Shown piece by piece: positions 44,885 to 54,672 of a stretch of 64,000 nt of DNA. The stretch's first letter is position 1. Every line of letters begins with the position of its first letter. This stretch comes from Enterococcus mundtii (lineage in GTDB: Bacteria > Bacillota > Bacilli > Lactobacillales > Enterococcaceae): the NCBI RefSeq assembly GCF_002813755.1, contig NZ_CP018061.1, positions 1,850,001-1,914,000 on the forward strand. The letters are read 5' to 3'. Under the pieces are notes generated by a model. The model did no database searches. It saw only the letters and a program-made list of their open reading frames with translations, and was not told the origin of the DNA. The translations under genes and the position numbers were made by a program.

Positions 44885-47308
44885 TCAGTTGACGGCTACG
44901 ACTGTTACTTTGACTGTTTTTTCCCCAAACCCATACTGATTCGCCATCAGTACCACTTCGTATTCGCCAGGAATAGGCAACACGTTGTTCTCTTTGATGA
45001 CTGCACCTTTCACGACTTTGCCATCACTATAGACGGTTCGTGCATTTGTTGCTTTGATGATAGAGGCATCATCTATTTCATCCACCGTAATAACGGCATC
45101 TTCTGCCATAAACACATAGCCTTCTGTCAAATTTTCAGAACGAACGATCACTTTGACTGTTTTCTCAATATCCCCTTTATCAATACCAATCGTTACTTCA
45201 TAGTAGCCAACTTCATCTTTGACTGTCGATGCTTTGATCACTGGTAACGCTTCTACTGGTTGACCAGATAAATCCGTTACAGTGGCCCCGACCGCCACTA
45301 AAATTGATTGGTCATCGGTCTGACCGACAGTTACAGCAGCATCCGCTGCGCTTAAAATATACTCTTGTTGTGGTAGTTGTTCCCCAACTACTTTGATTTT
45401 CACTGTTTTTTCTACACGGTCATCTTGTTCGATACCGATTGTCGCTTCATACTCTCCTGGAGTATCTTTCACTGTACTAGCCTTGATAATCGGTGTACCT
45501 TGTTTTCCTAGCGTTTGGTTGAACACATACGCGTTCGTTGCTATAAGAAGGGAATAATCATCGGTCTGGCCGACCATCACTTCTGCATCGTCTGCTAACA
45601 ATATATAATCAAAAGCAGGATTTTCAGAATCATTTTCTTCAATCGTTACAGTGACTGTTTTTTCAACCGAAGGGTTTTGCTTAATCCCTAGAGTGACTTG
45701 GTAAACACCAACTTCCGCTTTGATTGTTGAATCTTTAACGATAACAGTGATCGCTCTTCCCTGACTATCATAGGCATAGGCGTTCGTTGCTTCGATGATT
45801 GAACGATCATCTGTACGTTCGATCGTAGTAAACCCATCATTGGCGTAAAGTTCATAGGACAATTCAGGTTCAGTTGTATCCTCACCAATGACTGTCACTT
45901 GGATTTTCTGCTCGATTGAAAGGTCTTTATCAACTGTAATCGTTGCTTCATAGATACCTGCTTTGTTTTCAACGGTTGACGATTTGATCATTGGATAGGC
46001 TTCATAGGATAAACCACCATCTTTGTCAACGACTTCTGCACCACTTGCCCAGAGGATCGCTTCCTCATCCGTTTGATCAACTTCCAAAGTGACATTTGTT
46101 TCCCACACATTCAAGCGATACTTTGGTTGGTTCTCTAGCTGTTGAACAGTCACCTTCACCTTTTTTTCAACAGCAGCATCTTGTTCAATCCCAAATATGA
46201 CCTCGTAGGTTCCAGGAGTATCTTGCACCGTTGATTCTTTGATGATTACTCTTGCCACTTTTCCTGTTGTTACATCAAAAGCATAAGCTCCGCTTGCATC
46301 TATCAACGATTGTTCATCTGTATGACCAACATAAACTGTTGCATCCTCAGCGAGAAATTGATATTCGTGAACACCTGTCACTCCATCATTTTCTTGCATC
46401 ACAGTGACAGTGATCATTTTTTCAAGACTTAGATCTTTATCTACAGCAATCAGTGCCTTGTAAGTTCCTGGGATGTCTTGCACAGTCGATGACTTGATCA
46501 CGGCTTTTGCATCCACTGCTTCACCACGCTGATTCGTGATCTCGACATTAGCAGCTGCGATGATTGAAGCATCATCCGTTTGTCCTACCATGACTGTAGC
46601 ATCTTGCGCACTGAATGTGTAACTTTCTTTATCTGTGATAGTAACTTTGATCGTACGCTCCACCCGAGGATCTTCTTTGATCCCTAATGTCATTTCATAC
46701 TCACCTAATTGATTTTCAACGGTTGAGCTTTTTACGATCACATCAAATAACTCGCCCTTTTCATTACGTGCATAGGCACCAGCAACTTTTAGAATGTAAT
46801 CAGTATCAGTTTGTCCTACTAGTACGGTCACGTCTTCTGCTAAAATCGTATATTTTGTTTCTTGCTTATCATTTAAAACTGTAACGTTTACTGTCTTTTC
46901 CACACTGGCATCTTCTTTTAAGCCAATGGTCATCTGATATTCCCCTGGCTTTTCTTCAACAGTTGTTCCTTTGATATAAGGTGTGAAGCCACTTAGCGGC
47001 TCCCCTTCTTCATCAACGACTTTCACATCTGCAGCCACTAAGAGTGAGGCAGAGTCAATTCTTTCGGGCAAGACAGTGGCATCATAAGCGACTAACTCAT
47101 ACTTTTGTTCTAAACTATTGATTTGTTCTTGGACGGAGGTGATTGATCCTAGTAAAGACTGATTTAGTTGACTCGTCTGTATAGAATCATTCTCCTTGCT
47201 CTTTTCTACTGATTGATTTGCAGCTGACACATGGGAAACTGGCACCATCATTGTTGACACAGTGAGACCGAGCAACATCAATTGACACATTGTTTTCCTT
47301 TTTTTCAT
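44885..47308 (-). CDS. Secreted protein with nine Ig-like (LapB/internalin-type) repeats
   Basis: 807 residues from the ATG at 47308 behind AGGAGG. Signal peptide about 1-29 (ending HVSA), a short linker with a coiled-coil-like QEQINSLEQKYEL, then nine repeats of ~80-85 residues. The pattern is Y.(F/L).A.DA.V.VGQTDD.SI(I/L).A.NA at the start and IKSSTV..TPG.YE.(T)IGI..D..VEK.VKVTV at the end. These are bacterial Ig-like modules found in adhesins. No LPxTG, WxL, GW or SLH anchor is visible, so it is either released or held by other contacts. Single-gene unit. Confidence 0.85.
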   Translation of the reverse strand: MKKRKTMCQLMLLGLTVSTMMVPVSHVSAANQSVEKSKENDSIQTSQLNQSLLGSITSVQEQINSLEQKYELVAYDATVLPERIDSASLLVAADVKVVDEEGEPLSGFTPYIKGTTVEEKPGEYQMTIGLKEDASVEKTVNVTVLNDKQETKYTILAEDVTVLVGQTDTDYILKVAGAYARNEKGELFDVIVKSSTVENQLGEYEMTLGIKEDPRVERTIKVTITDKESYTFSAQDATVMVGQTDDASIIAAANVEITNQRGEAVDAKAVIKSSTVQDIPGTYKALIAVDKDLSLEKMITVTVMQENDGVTGVHEYQFLAEDATVYVGHTDEQSLIDASGAYAFDVTTGKVARVIIKESTVQDTPGTYEVIFGIEQDAAVEKKVKVTVQQLENQPKYRLNVWETNVTLEVDQTDEEAILWASGAEVVDKDGGLSYEAYPMIKSSTVENKAGIYEATITVDKDLSIEQKIQVTVIGEDTTEPELSYELYANDGFTTIERTDDRSIIEATNAYAYDSQGRAITVIVKDSTIKAEVGVYQVTLGIKQNPSVEKTVTVTIEENDSENPAFDYILLADDAEVMVGQTDDYSLLIATNAYVFNQTLGKQGTPIIKASTVKDTPGEYEATIGIEQDDRVEKTVKIKVVGEQLPQQEYILSAADAAVTVGQTDDQSILVAVGATVTDLSGQPVEALPVIKASTVKDEVGYYEVTIGIDKGDIEKTVKVIVRSENLTEGYVFMAEDAVITVDEIDDASIIKATNARTVYSDGKVVKGAVIKENNVLPIPGEYEVVLMANQYGFGEKTVKVTVVAVN

Positions 47309-47728
47309 AATGTAGATCATCCTCCTAAGAAAATTTAGCTCACCAATTATCTATGAATAGATTCTTCACCCATTCATAGCCCCCTTTTATTGGCGGTTTT
47401 TTGTAAAGAAATAACAATCCACATCCTTTACACCAAGAATAATAACACCATTTATCATCATTATCGTGCTTATTATTTCCTATTATAGAAATAAATTAAC
47501 ACCAATAAATTAGAATTATTCGCCATTGATTATTGCTATAAAAGAACGCTGAATTATTAGAATTCTCCCAGTATCATATTTTTTTAAAGAAATAAAAAAA
47601 AGAACATTAAAATGTTCCAACTATGATTCTATGGATTCTCCATTACTGATCAACCATTTGATGATATACTTGATTGATGAAACCCTTATCAAATAGTCAC
47701 AATAAGCAATGGAAGGAGTGATGCTTTT
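47309..47728. other. Divergent intergenic region
   Basis: About 420 bp, AT-rich, between the nine-repeat gene and the prenyltransferase-fold gene. I see no clear promoter pair, operator, RNA gene or short coding frame apart from the ribosome sites at both ends. Confidence 0.45.
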
Positions 47729-48610
47729 ATGGATACAGCTTATCGATTAAAAATGAAAATACAACAAAATGAGCCGATTGAAGATCCGATGCTCTATCTT
47801 GAGCAATCACTGATCGTCAAAAAATATGAGCAACAAGAGAATCTATCCAGTCTAGGTAAAATTTTTGCTTTAATCGGTTTAGCAGAAATCCCTTATGCAA
47901 ATCAATTACCAGTTACCCAGTCATTGATCCAATATGTAGAAGAAATGGTTGCGACACCAGACGGTTTTTCTTATACCGGAAAAGCAGAAGATATCGTTCC
48001 TTGTTACAACGCGATGTTACTGGAGACCTATGTTCGTCTCGGTTTAGGACAGACACTCCCTGCCCAGCGAGCACTCACGTGGATCAAAAACTATCAGCTC
48101 TTTGAACGTAATCAAACAACCTCGTGGACAGGACGTGGTATTTGCCAACATGGTGGTTGCTTAAGAAAAACTCCTTGTTACATTGGCATCGGAAAAAGTG
48201 TTCGTGCATTGATCACTTATCAAAAAATGGTGGATCAATCTGATCCACAAGTAAAACAAATGATTACTGATGGTGTGATATATATGGAAAAACATCAATG
48301 GTTCAAACGTTTGTCGAATGGACAGCCCATTTCTGCACATATTACAGAAAATATGTTTCCACAAGGCTATGTTTTATCCCTGACCGATCTTATCTACATT
48401 GCTTCTCATACTAATGACCTTGATCAAGAGGCTTTACAACCTTTGATTGACTTATTACAAATGAAGCAGACTAAAACAAAAGGTTGGAAAAATGAATATA
48501 TCTATCGCTATAATGGGTACCAACCATTCAGTATGCGCCGTCATGACTGTCTTTGGATCACTGAAATGGTTTTACAGTTTATTCATACAAATTCGTTAAA
48601 ATCATTTTAA
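47729..48610 (+). CDS. Prenyltransferase/squalene-cyclase fold protein of unknown function
   Basis: 293 residues, no signal peptide. The C-terminal two-thirds show the alpha-alpha barrel pattern of terpenoid-cyclase/prenyltransferase-like proteins: CLRKTPCYIGIGKSVRALI, DGVIYMEKHQWFKRL, MFPQGYVLSLTDLIYIA and TKGWKNEYIY. The Cys pair near CQHGGC and PCY could bind a metal. The D-x-D-D cyclase motif is not seen, so it is not a normal squalene cyclase. It stands alone; the ribosome site is GGAAGGAG. The fold call is by eye. Confidence 0.65.
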   Translation: MDTAYRLKMKIQQNEPIEDPMLYLEQSLIVKKYEQQENLSSLGKIFALIGLAEIPYANQLPVTQSLIQYVEEMVATPDGFSYTGKAEDIVPCYNAMLLETYVRLGLGQTLPAQRALTWIKNYQLFERNQTTSWTGRGICQHGGCLRKTPCYIGIGKSVRALITYQKMVDQSDPQVKQMITDGVIYMEKHQWFKRLSNGQPISAHITENMFPQGYVLSLTDLIYIASHTNDLDQEALQPLIDLLQMKQTKTKGWKNEYIYRYNGYQPFSMRRHDCLWITEMVLQFIHTNSLKSF

Positions 48611-48848
48611 AAAAATGGTCGATATATAACAAAGGAACCTAATTTTATTTTTATAGCTGTTATTAAAAAAACAAAGGTTTAACATGATCAACTAATCACA
48701 AACTAATATAAATCATGGTTTCCTATATAATAACTCCTTATTCTTATTTTGAAATCAAAAAAAACATTTTGTTATGATACTATTAATAGTTTTAAAAATA
48801 ACACAGAAATGGTATTATTTATTTACGAAGATAATAGAGGAGTGAATG

Positions 48849-49106
48849 ATGTTGGTTCAGTTAAGCAAGTTTTTATTTTGGTTTCCTTTATGTATTGCCG
48901 TGCTAGCATTTTTTTATTTCTTTAAATTAACTAAGCGCACTTTCTTGGTGTTCCTAGCTGCATGTCCAGTGATTTATTTTATCACTAAAATCATGGCATA
49001 CTACTTTTACGATTCTCTGAGGGTGTTTGTATATTACGAAATCGGCCTTCTAATATCTGTGATTTTTTTTATCAGTGTGCTTTATTATTTCTATAAAAAA
49101 CGCTAA
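48849..49106 (+). CDS. Small integral membrane protein
   Basis: 85 residues from the second of two adjacent ATG codons (GAGGAG upstream). Three hydrophobic helices (about 5-25, 29-50 and 58-80) and a basic end FYKKR. No family recognised. It lies before the convergent WxL locus 2 and shares a terminator with it. It could be a small transport or signalling accessory protein. Confidence 0.65.
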   Translation: MLVQLSKFLFWFPLCIAVLAFFYFFKLTKRTFLVFLAACPVIYFITKIMAYYFYDSLRVFVYYEIGLLISVIFFISVLYYFYKKR

Positions 49107-49120
49107 CTGACAGAAAGAGA

Positions 49121-49164
49121 TTGTGATCCCTATGCTAAGACTCGTGTTAACATAAGGATCACAA
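49121..49164. terminator. Terminator between the small membrane gene and WxL locus 2
   Basis: TTGTGATCC and TATG pair with CATA and GGATCACAA, with one unpaired base in each arm; CCCCTTTT follows on the plus strand. Confidence 0.75.
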
Positions 49165-49174
49165 CCCCTTTTGG

Positions 49175-50182
49175 TTACTCTTCTTTTTTCTTCTTACGTA
49201 TGAATAGAAAATAAATGATCAATAGAATGATAACCCCAAGTAAGACACCCACAACTACATAGACCCACGTCGGGATCGACTGTTGATTTACTTCAGAGAT
49301 TGCTACCTTATTCACTTCTTTCGCATCACTCTCACTGATGGTAAATTTGCGATCGAATACCCACTCGTTGTCTTTTGCATCTGAGATTGTCAAATGCAAG
49401 GAATAATCTCCCGCTTCCAGTCGCTCATTGTCCCAATCGATCGCAAATCGATACGTCGACAAGGGCGCCATTTGCATCTCTTTATCATAGGATACTTCTT
49501 TTATGACTTCCTCTGTGGCATCTTTCACCTCAGCTACATATTTCAAATGACCGATCGCATCCATCGTTGGATTCTTCAAGGTTGCTACCACACTTGTTTT
49601 CCCAAATGAAATGGCTGGTTCGACGCCTGCCAATTCCACCTTTCTTTGCACTTCATTCGTGTTATTCGTTAATTTCAATCCTAAGACATAGCCATAATTA
49701 TTAACGATTTGTCCCTCTTGTTCCGCTTGACCTACTTTCATGACATGGATGGCTGCCAAGATTTGTCCATCAAATTCTTTTTCTGGCATTGTAAGGTCAA
49801 CGCTAACTTCTTGCGACTTTCCACCAGCTAAAGTGATGCTTTCTGGAACTTTCGCAATGTTGTCGATTTGAAATTCGTCCGGTATATCTGGTTCATCCAT
49901 TGGTTGCGTATAATCAATAAATCCTTGATCATTCGTATAGGCTTGGTTGACTGCAACCTGATAAGTTGACTCTCCATTCGATGTATTTTCTATCAGGAAC
50001 TTGATCGTTTGTTTTTGACCAGGTTCTAGTTGTAAATCAAAATAAGTTAATTTTTTATTGGCTTGATTTTCTGGAATAATTGCTTTGATATGAAAGCCCA
50101 CTTCACTCTCAGTCTCTGCCTCGGTGACTAAGGGGAAGCAAAAAGTAAACATGAAACAAATGGCTAAAATTATTTTCCGCAT
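49175..50182 (-). CDS. DUF916/DUF3324 protein (WxL-locus peptidoglycan- and host-binding domains)
   Basis: 335 residues: signal peptide about 1-22, DUF916 domain (GFHIKAIIPENQANKKLTYF and FLIENTSNGESTYQV), DUF3324 domain (GYVLGLKLTNNTNEVQ and AISFGKTSVVATLKNP), a membrane helix (WVYVVVGVLLGVIILLIIYF) and RKKKKEE. These proteins accompany WxL proteins and are known to bind them. Start at the ATG at 50182. A hairpin 75 bp upstream may lower its level relative to the WxL genes. Confidence 0.95.
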   Translation of the reverse strand: MRKIILAICFMFTFCFPLVTEAETESEVGFHIKAIIPENQANKKLTYFDLQLEPGQKQTIKFLIENTSNGESTYQVAVNQAYTNDQGFIDYTQPMDEPDIPDEFQIDNIAKVPESITLAGGKSQEVSVDLTMPEKEFDGQILAAIHVMKVGQAEQEGQIVNNYGYVLGLKLTNNTNEVQRKVELAGVEPAISFGKTSVVATLKNPTMDAIGHLKYVAEVKDATEEVIKEVSYDKEMQMAPLSTYRFAIDWDNERLEAGDYSLHLTISDAKDNEWVFDRKFTISESDAKEVNKVAISEVNQQSIPTWVYVVVGVLLGVIILLIIYFLFIRKKKKEE

Positions 50183-50259
50183 CACTACACCTCATTTATC
50201 GATTCATTTGGTTTTTCCCATAGATTTGATCATGAACAAAAACCTATAGAAAGAATTGA

Positions 50260-50282
50260 AGCAATCGCTGAATGCGATTGCT
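50260..50282 (-). terminator. Hairpin inside WxL locus 2
   Basis: AGCAATCGC and its complement make a perfect 9-bp stem with a 5-nt loop, with TCAATTCTTTC following on the minus strand. It sits between the WxL gene and the DUF916 gene and could cause partial termination or stabilise the upstream mRNA. Confidence 0.55.
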
Positions 50283-50309
50283 CCAATCTTCTCAATTCGG
50301 GCACAGCCA

Positions 50310-50885
50310 TTAAGAAGCATTTGCCGTATTGTACAATTGATAATTGATCGTACCGTTCAAGACATTATTTACTTGTAAGACATTGCTCGGATCAGTAAAA
50401 CCAATCGCGATCGATGTTACCGGAGTGGTGATTTGACCGGTATTATTTCCGGCATCTGGTGTAGTAGCTGATTGAGCGACAATTCCAGTTGCACCTGTAC
50501 CAACTAATTGTGCGCCATTGATTTGGAATGAATTCACAGTAAATGTGGCTGGCGCAGCTGCTCGCGTCAATTGATTATTCGCAACAGTTGCTCTCACTGA
50601 CCAAGCTTGAGCGATGCTATCATTTGAAACAACGATATTTCCTGGTGTACCGATCGTTCCAGTGCTAAGTGAATACGTACCATTTTCGATTTCTGTTTCA
50701 AACGCATAAGTCGCTGGAACGGCATCGAGTCTTAAATCTCCTGAAGTAGCATCGGTAATCGTCACAGTCGTCGGTGTACTTCCAGTTTGTCCTGGTACCT
50801 CTGCTGCGAATGCTGCTACCCCACCTATATTTACTAAAATCAACCCTGCGAATACTGCACTCAATGTTTTTGTTTTGTGATTCAT
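50310..50885 (-). CDS. WxL-domain surface protein
   Basis: 191 residues with a signal peptide (1-28, ending AAFAAE). The mature part is nearly all a WxL domain: GDLRLDAVPATYAFET at the start, AWSVRATVANNQL at the W-x-L position, FTVNSFQINGAQLVG and a C-terminal INYQLYN. WxL domains bind peptidoglycan without covalent links. The ribosome site is AAGGAGG. It is 23 nt after the other small WxL gene. Confidence 0.9.
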   Translation of the reverse strand: MNHKTKTLSAVFAGLILVNIGGVAAFAAEVPGQTGSTPTTVTITDATSGDLRLDAVPATYAFETEIENGTYSLSTGTIGTPGNIVVSNDSIAQAWSVRATVANNQLTRAAAPATFTVNSFQINGAQLVGTGATGIVAQSATTPDAGNNTGQITTPVTSIAIGFTDPSNVLQVNNVLNGTINYQLYNTANAS

Positions 50886-50908
50886 TTTTATTCCTCCTTG
50901 ATTTTCAA

Positions 50909-51469
50909 TTAATCTACATCGGCAACCACATTTACGAGGTTGACCGTCTGTATCGCTTTATAGGTACCACTTGGACTATTAGCAGGAACACTCAACTTAA
51001 TACTTTCTTTCGGGAAGATCAATCGAAAGTTTTGTTTTGTTCCTTGACTGACTTTGACGAGTTCTTGCGTTTCGCCATAACTGATATTTTCTATATCATT
51101 GACTTGATAGACGGTTGTTTGTTCTGTCGTCAACTGTCCATCTTTCATAGAAAGTTTTGCTGCATATTCCTGCTGATTTTTAAAAGCAGATAAGGAATAA
51201 TCGAGTTTCCACCCATTCGTTCCAGAACGATTGTCAACCACTTCGATCACTAGATCTTGCTTTGCTGGTACTTCAATGTCCGTTTCAGGGACTGGGTAGC
51301 GATCAAAAGTCGGTGGTATCACTTTCTTTAAATAAATAGCAGGTTCGATGATTTGGACATTCACTGCTGATTTTTTCTCTTCACCCACAGAAGATGCTCG
51401 GATCTTAGAAGGGAAAGCTAACATCATTAGCAAGATAAATAGTAGCAACCATTTGATTTTAGGCTTCAT
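50909..51469 (-). CDS. Small WxL-like surface protein
   Basis: 186 residues with a signal peptide (1-25, ending KIRASS). GWKLDYSLSAF carries a W-x-L motif, and the C-terminal SPSGTYKAIQTVNLVN fits the second conserved WxL segment. The gene overlaps the LPQTG gene by 4 nt and is part of the same operon. Its middle is more divergent than in the 191-residue protein. Confidence 0.85.
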   Translation of the reverse strand: MKPKIKWLLLFILLMMLAFPSKIRASSVGEEKKSAVNVQIIEPAIYLKKVIPPTFDRYPVPETDIEVPAKQDLVIEVVDNRSGTNGWKLDYSLSAFKNQQEYAAKLSMKDGQLTTEQTTVYQVNDIENISYGETQELVKVSQGTKQNFRLIFPKESIKLSVPANSPSGTYKAIQTVNLVNVVADVD

Positions 51470-51771
51470 CGCTTCTGCCTCCTTGCAAGATACATCAGTC
51501 CGACAAATCCAATCAGCAATGTACCGAGAAATGCAGACGTTCCATACAACAAACTACCCGTTTGCGGAAGCATCCCCTCCGCTTGCGGTTTGCTCGTTCC
51601 ACTTTCACCCTTATCTGTGGGAGCAACTTCGTCTTTTTCATATAATTCAAACTGGATTTCTTGCTGATCGGAAGCAATCACCTCGTCGGCAAACGCAGGA
51701 GCGACTCGCACAAAGCCAGTGAACAAAACAACACTAAGCAGGAACAAAAGATTGGTAGTTATTCGCTTCAT
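51466..51771 (-). CDS. Small LPxTG-anchored protein (CscD-like)
   Basis: 101 residues: signal peptide (1-28, ending PAFA), a short acidic middle, LPQTGS, a membrane helix (YGTSAFLGTLLIGFVGLMYL) and the end ARRQKR. All sortase elements are in place, in contrast to the LPPLG protein of locus 1. It lies 12 nt after the large WxL gene and overlaps the next gene. Confidence 0.92.
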   Translation of the reverse strand: MKRITTNLLFLLSVVLFTGFVRVAPAFADEVIASDQQEIQFELYEKDEVAPTDKGESGTSKPQAEGMLPQTGSLLYGTSAFLGTLLIGFVGLMYLARRQKR

Positions 51772-51783
51772 CTCATCGCCTCC

Positions 51784-54672
51784 TTATTCGATCGTAGCTG
51801 TGTCATATAGCTTCCAATTGGCTTTCGCTCGTCCGCTATAATCACCCACAGGCAAGAGTTTCGAGCTATTCAACAAAACACCGGCATTTTCACTCATATT
51901 CAGCGTATAAAGATAACCTGTCGGTGTCACACTCGCAGAATCAAACACTTTGATTGGTGAATTACCCAAATTTTGAACGGCACTCGTAGGACTTGTTTTC
52001 CAGACGAAAGAAAAAGGTGCGTTCGTTCCACTCGTGATCGAAAGACCAACCGACCAATTTCTTGTTGTTCGTGGATCTCTCGAATCCCATACCTTTAATT
52101 CTAAGCTATTGCCCGCATCACGATCCAAGATCCCTTTACTTTGACGAACCTTTCGATTCGTCCATTTGAATGTACTCGGTGCCTGTTCAAGTCTTAATTC
52201 TCCAGTGTAGGCGACCGTCAGATTCAATGACGCTGCCGGTTCTTCGGGTTTCGTCAATTTCCCAGAAGAGTACACTTCGATGACAAATTTATTTTCACCA
52301 TAATCAAAATATTTTGTAGGGATCACTAATTGTGTATTTGCATTAAAACTTGTTGCCCCTGTTGTCGTGACATCAGAGAATGGAACATCGGTCAGATAAG
52401 TCGTTCCCTTTCTCACTTTGAAACTCAATCGATCGCCGACATCTAAATCTTTCCAATAGAATGTTTTTTGGTACCCAGGATCGCGATTCGCAGAGATATC
52501 AAGCGTCTCACTAAAATTGATCACCATATTGACATTTTCCCATGACAAAGCAGTAAATTGATCCGTTTTTCGAACCCAATAATACACGGTATCACCATAG
52601 TAGGTGACGTTTGTTGTATCATTTGGCGTCGTTCCCACTGGATTTGCCAAGACTGAACTTCCGTAACTAGTTAGTGCATCGGCTGACAATGTTCTTGTTG
52701 GTGCTAAATAACTCAGTGTCGCTGAATCTCCTGGATTGAGATTGATTGCGTTATTGGCTATCGTCGTGACCACTGTGATCACGCCAGTCGTCGCGTTATT
52801 TGTCACGACTGTTGATAAATTTGCTGGGGCAATCGTTGACGTCACCCCTGCGGCAGTCGTTTTCGTGATCGTCGGTGTGACTGTCGCATTTGTTGCCAAA
52901 TTGATTGCTTTCGCATCAAGCACCGTCGTCCACCTCGTAGTATTCAAGGCTGCTTCACCTGTATTTACCTTGATCGTTGATTGGATCTTAGCAGGCTGCT
53001 CGCTCATCAAATATTTACTTTTACTTGTATCTGTACTTGGAACAGTCACCGATGTATTGGCGTTGTCCAATACATTACTCGTCACTGTCGCGCCTATCGG
53101 TATCGGTGGCTGAGTAAAAGCAAAACGAACTTGTCCTGATACGCTACCGTTGGCCGCTGTAAATCCCCAGTAGGCTCGATTGTTGTTGGTCGCTAATTGC
53201 AATTCCGAGTTCAAATCCCCCCAAGGTATCGTTGTGTCAGCAGTTTTTGCCCCATTGACAGGATTCCTAAATGAATAGGTAAAGTTCCGTGTGGCGCTAT
53301 TAAAGCTATAATTGAACTCGTACCATGTTCCATCTTGGACATTGGTACTGACAGCTCCATTAAGTGGGATCAAGCTGTTGTGTTTGATCCGTCCGGGATT
53401 AGCGAGGGTCAAAGTGAACCAATCATTTGCTCCTAAATCACCATTCACTGCATTGATTGGTTGATACGTTCGGCTTAGGTTACCCGGAAAAGTATACGCC
53501 ATATGTGGCGTACTTCCAGCAGGAATCTGAGCGTCATAGCGTGCTCTACCAGTTACTGCTTCATTGGCAAATAGATCAAATTCAACCGCAAATGAATTAC
53601 GAATAGCTGTCGTTTCTGGTGTTCTCTGAGCCAATAACTCATAGTAGCCGCCAGTCGCTCCGTAGACTCCCAAGTTTTGACCGTCGACACCTACCGCCCG
53701 TGAGTTCGTAATGGCAGTTGTTTTTCTTGCATCGTTATGCATGACAAACGCCACGCCATCTGCTTGTTGTGTGCCGAAATTGACATAGACACGTTGTGAA
53801 AATGATTTCGTGAAATCTAAGCGATATGCGTCATTTGACCAAATCGACGTCCAGTTATTACTACCTGAAAGAGAAATTTGTGAAAATGGTTTTCCTCCAT
53901 TGTCATTTGTATTCGTGACATTTGACACCACAGCCCCACCATTTGGTGCGGCAAATGCGCCACTGATAGGGATAGCTCCCGGCGGTACATATTGAGATCC
54001 TGTCCCTGTTGCAAAAGCTTGGGCTGCTCGTGCCATGGGTGGTTGGTAGTCAGAAGAGGACGTGTCCTGTTCTTCCGCTACTTTTGATTCACCGGATGAT
54101 TGCTGTGTCTCATCCTTCTCTGGACTCTCTCCAGACTCTCTATTTTCTTCCACAGTACTGCTACTGCTATTCATTTTGTCGGTCAGTTCACTTTCTGAAA
54201 CAGTTGATTGAGCATTCGCTTGTTGCGGAGTCATCTGAACTAACTGTCCTTCTGGTGGCGTAAGCTCCCTCACCACCCCATCATTCCTCTGATAGTGAAT
54301 AAACAGTCGAATGGGTTGCATTGGTTTGGTAAAGGACAAGGACGTGACTTGCTCTTCTGTTAGCCACTGGTTCTCAGACACTGAGTCTTCATTTAAGAAA
54401 AGAGGGACTTTCGCTTCCTTCGAGTCCAGTATAGTCATCATGAATTGCAAAGACTCTGGTAAGCTTTTATCTACGTGGAATTTGACATCTTTATCTGTTT
54501 CTTCAAGATAAAAGGCAAGGTGCTCATTTTGGGCAAATGGCTTTGTTTGTTGGCTTTGATCTTCATCGGCATAAGAAATAGAGCAAACGCCTCCAACTAA
54601 AAAAGCGATAAAAATAAACGATAACATACAAAAAAACCACGAGTTCGTTTTTTTGTTATTTAGCATCTCCAT
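51784..54672 (-). CDS. Large WxL protein with an L-type lectin-like domain
   Basis: 962 residues; ATG at 54672 with AAAGGGGG 7 nt upstream. Signal peptide about 1-35, a unique region to ~150, a Ser/Glu-rich linker (150-215), then an L-type lectin-like domain (about 220-540: YRLDFTKSFSQRVYVNFG, ADGVAFVMHND, SFAVEFDLFAN, YWGFTAANG). Beta-rich repeats follow, and the last ~170 residues form a WxL domain with TRNWSVGLSI and NWKLYD. Probably a carbohydrate-binding adhesin held to peptidoglycan by WxL. First gene of locus 2. Confidence 0.92.
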   Translation of the reverse strand: MEMLNNKKTNSWFFCMLSFIFIAFLVGGVCSISYADEDQSQQTKPFAQNEHLAFYLEETDKDVKFHVDKSLPESLQFMMTILDSKEAKVPLFLNEDSVSENQWLTEEQVTSLSFTKPMQPIRLFIHYQRNDGVVRELTPPEGQLVQMTPQQANAQSTVSESELTDKMNSSSSTVEENRESGESPEKDETQQSSGESKVAEEQDTSSSDYQPPMARAAQAFATGTGSQYVPPGAIPISGAFAAPNGGAVVSNVTNTNDNGGKPFSQISLSGSNNWTSIWSNDAYRLDFTKSFSQRVYVNFGTQQADGVAFVMHNDARKTTAITNSRAVGVDGQNLGVYGATGGYYELLAQRTPETTAIRNSFAVEFDLFANEAVTGRARYDAQIPAGSTPHMAYTFPGNLSRTYQPINAVNGDLGANDWFTLTLANPGRIKHNSLIPLNGAVSTNVQDGTWYEFNYSFNSATRNFTYSFRNPVNGAKTADTTIPWGDLNSELQLATNNNRAYWGFTAANGSVSGQVRFAFTQPPIPIGATVTSNVLDNANTSVTVPSTDTSKSKYLMSEQPAKIQSTIKVNTGEAALNTTRWTTVLDAKAINLATNATVTPTITKTTAAGVTSTIAPANLSTVVTNNATTGVITVVTTIANNAINLNPGDSATLSYLAPTRTLSADALTSYGSSVLANPVGTTPNDTTNVTYYGDTVYYWVRKTDQFTALSWENVNMVINFSETLDISANRDPGYQKTFYWKDLDVGDRLSFKVRKGTTYLTDVPFSDVTTTGATSFNANTQLVIPTKYFDYGENKFVIEVYSSGKLTKPEEPAASLNLTVAYTGELRLEQAPSTFKWTNRKVRQSKGILDRDAGNSLELKVWDSRDPRTTRNWSVGLSITSGTNAPFSFVWKTSPTSAVQNLGNSPIKVFDSASVTPTGYLYTLNMSENAGVLLNSSKLLPVGDYSGRAKANWKLYDTATIE

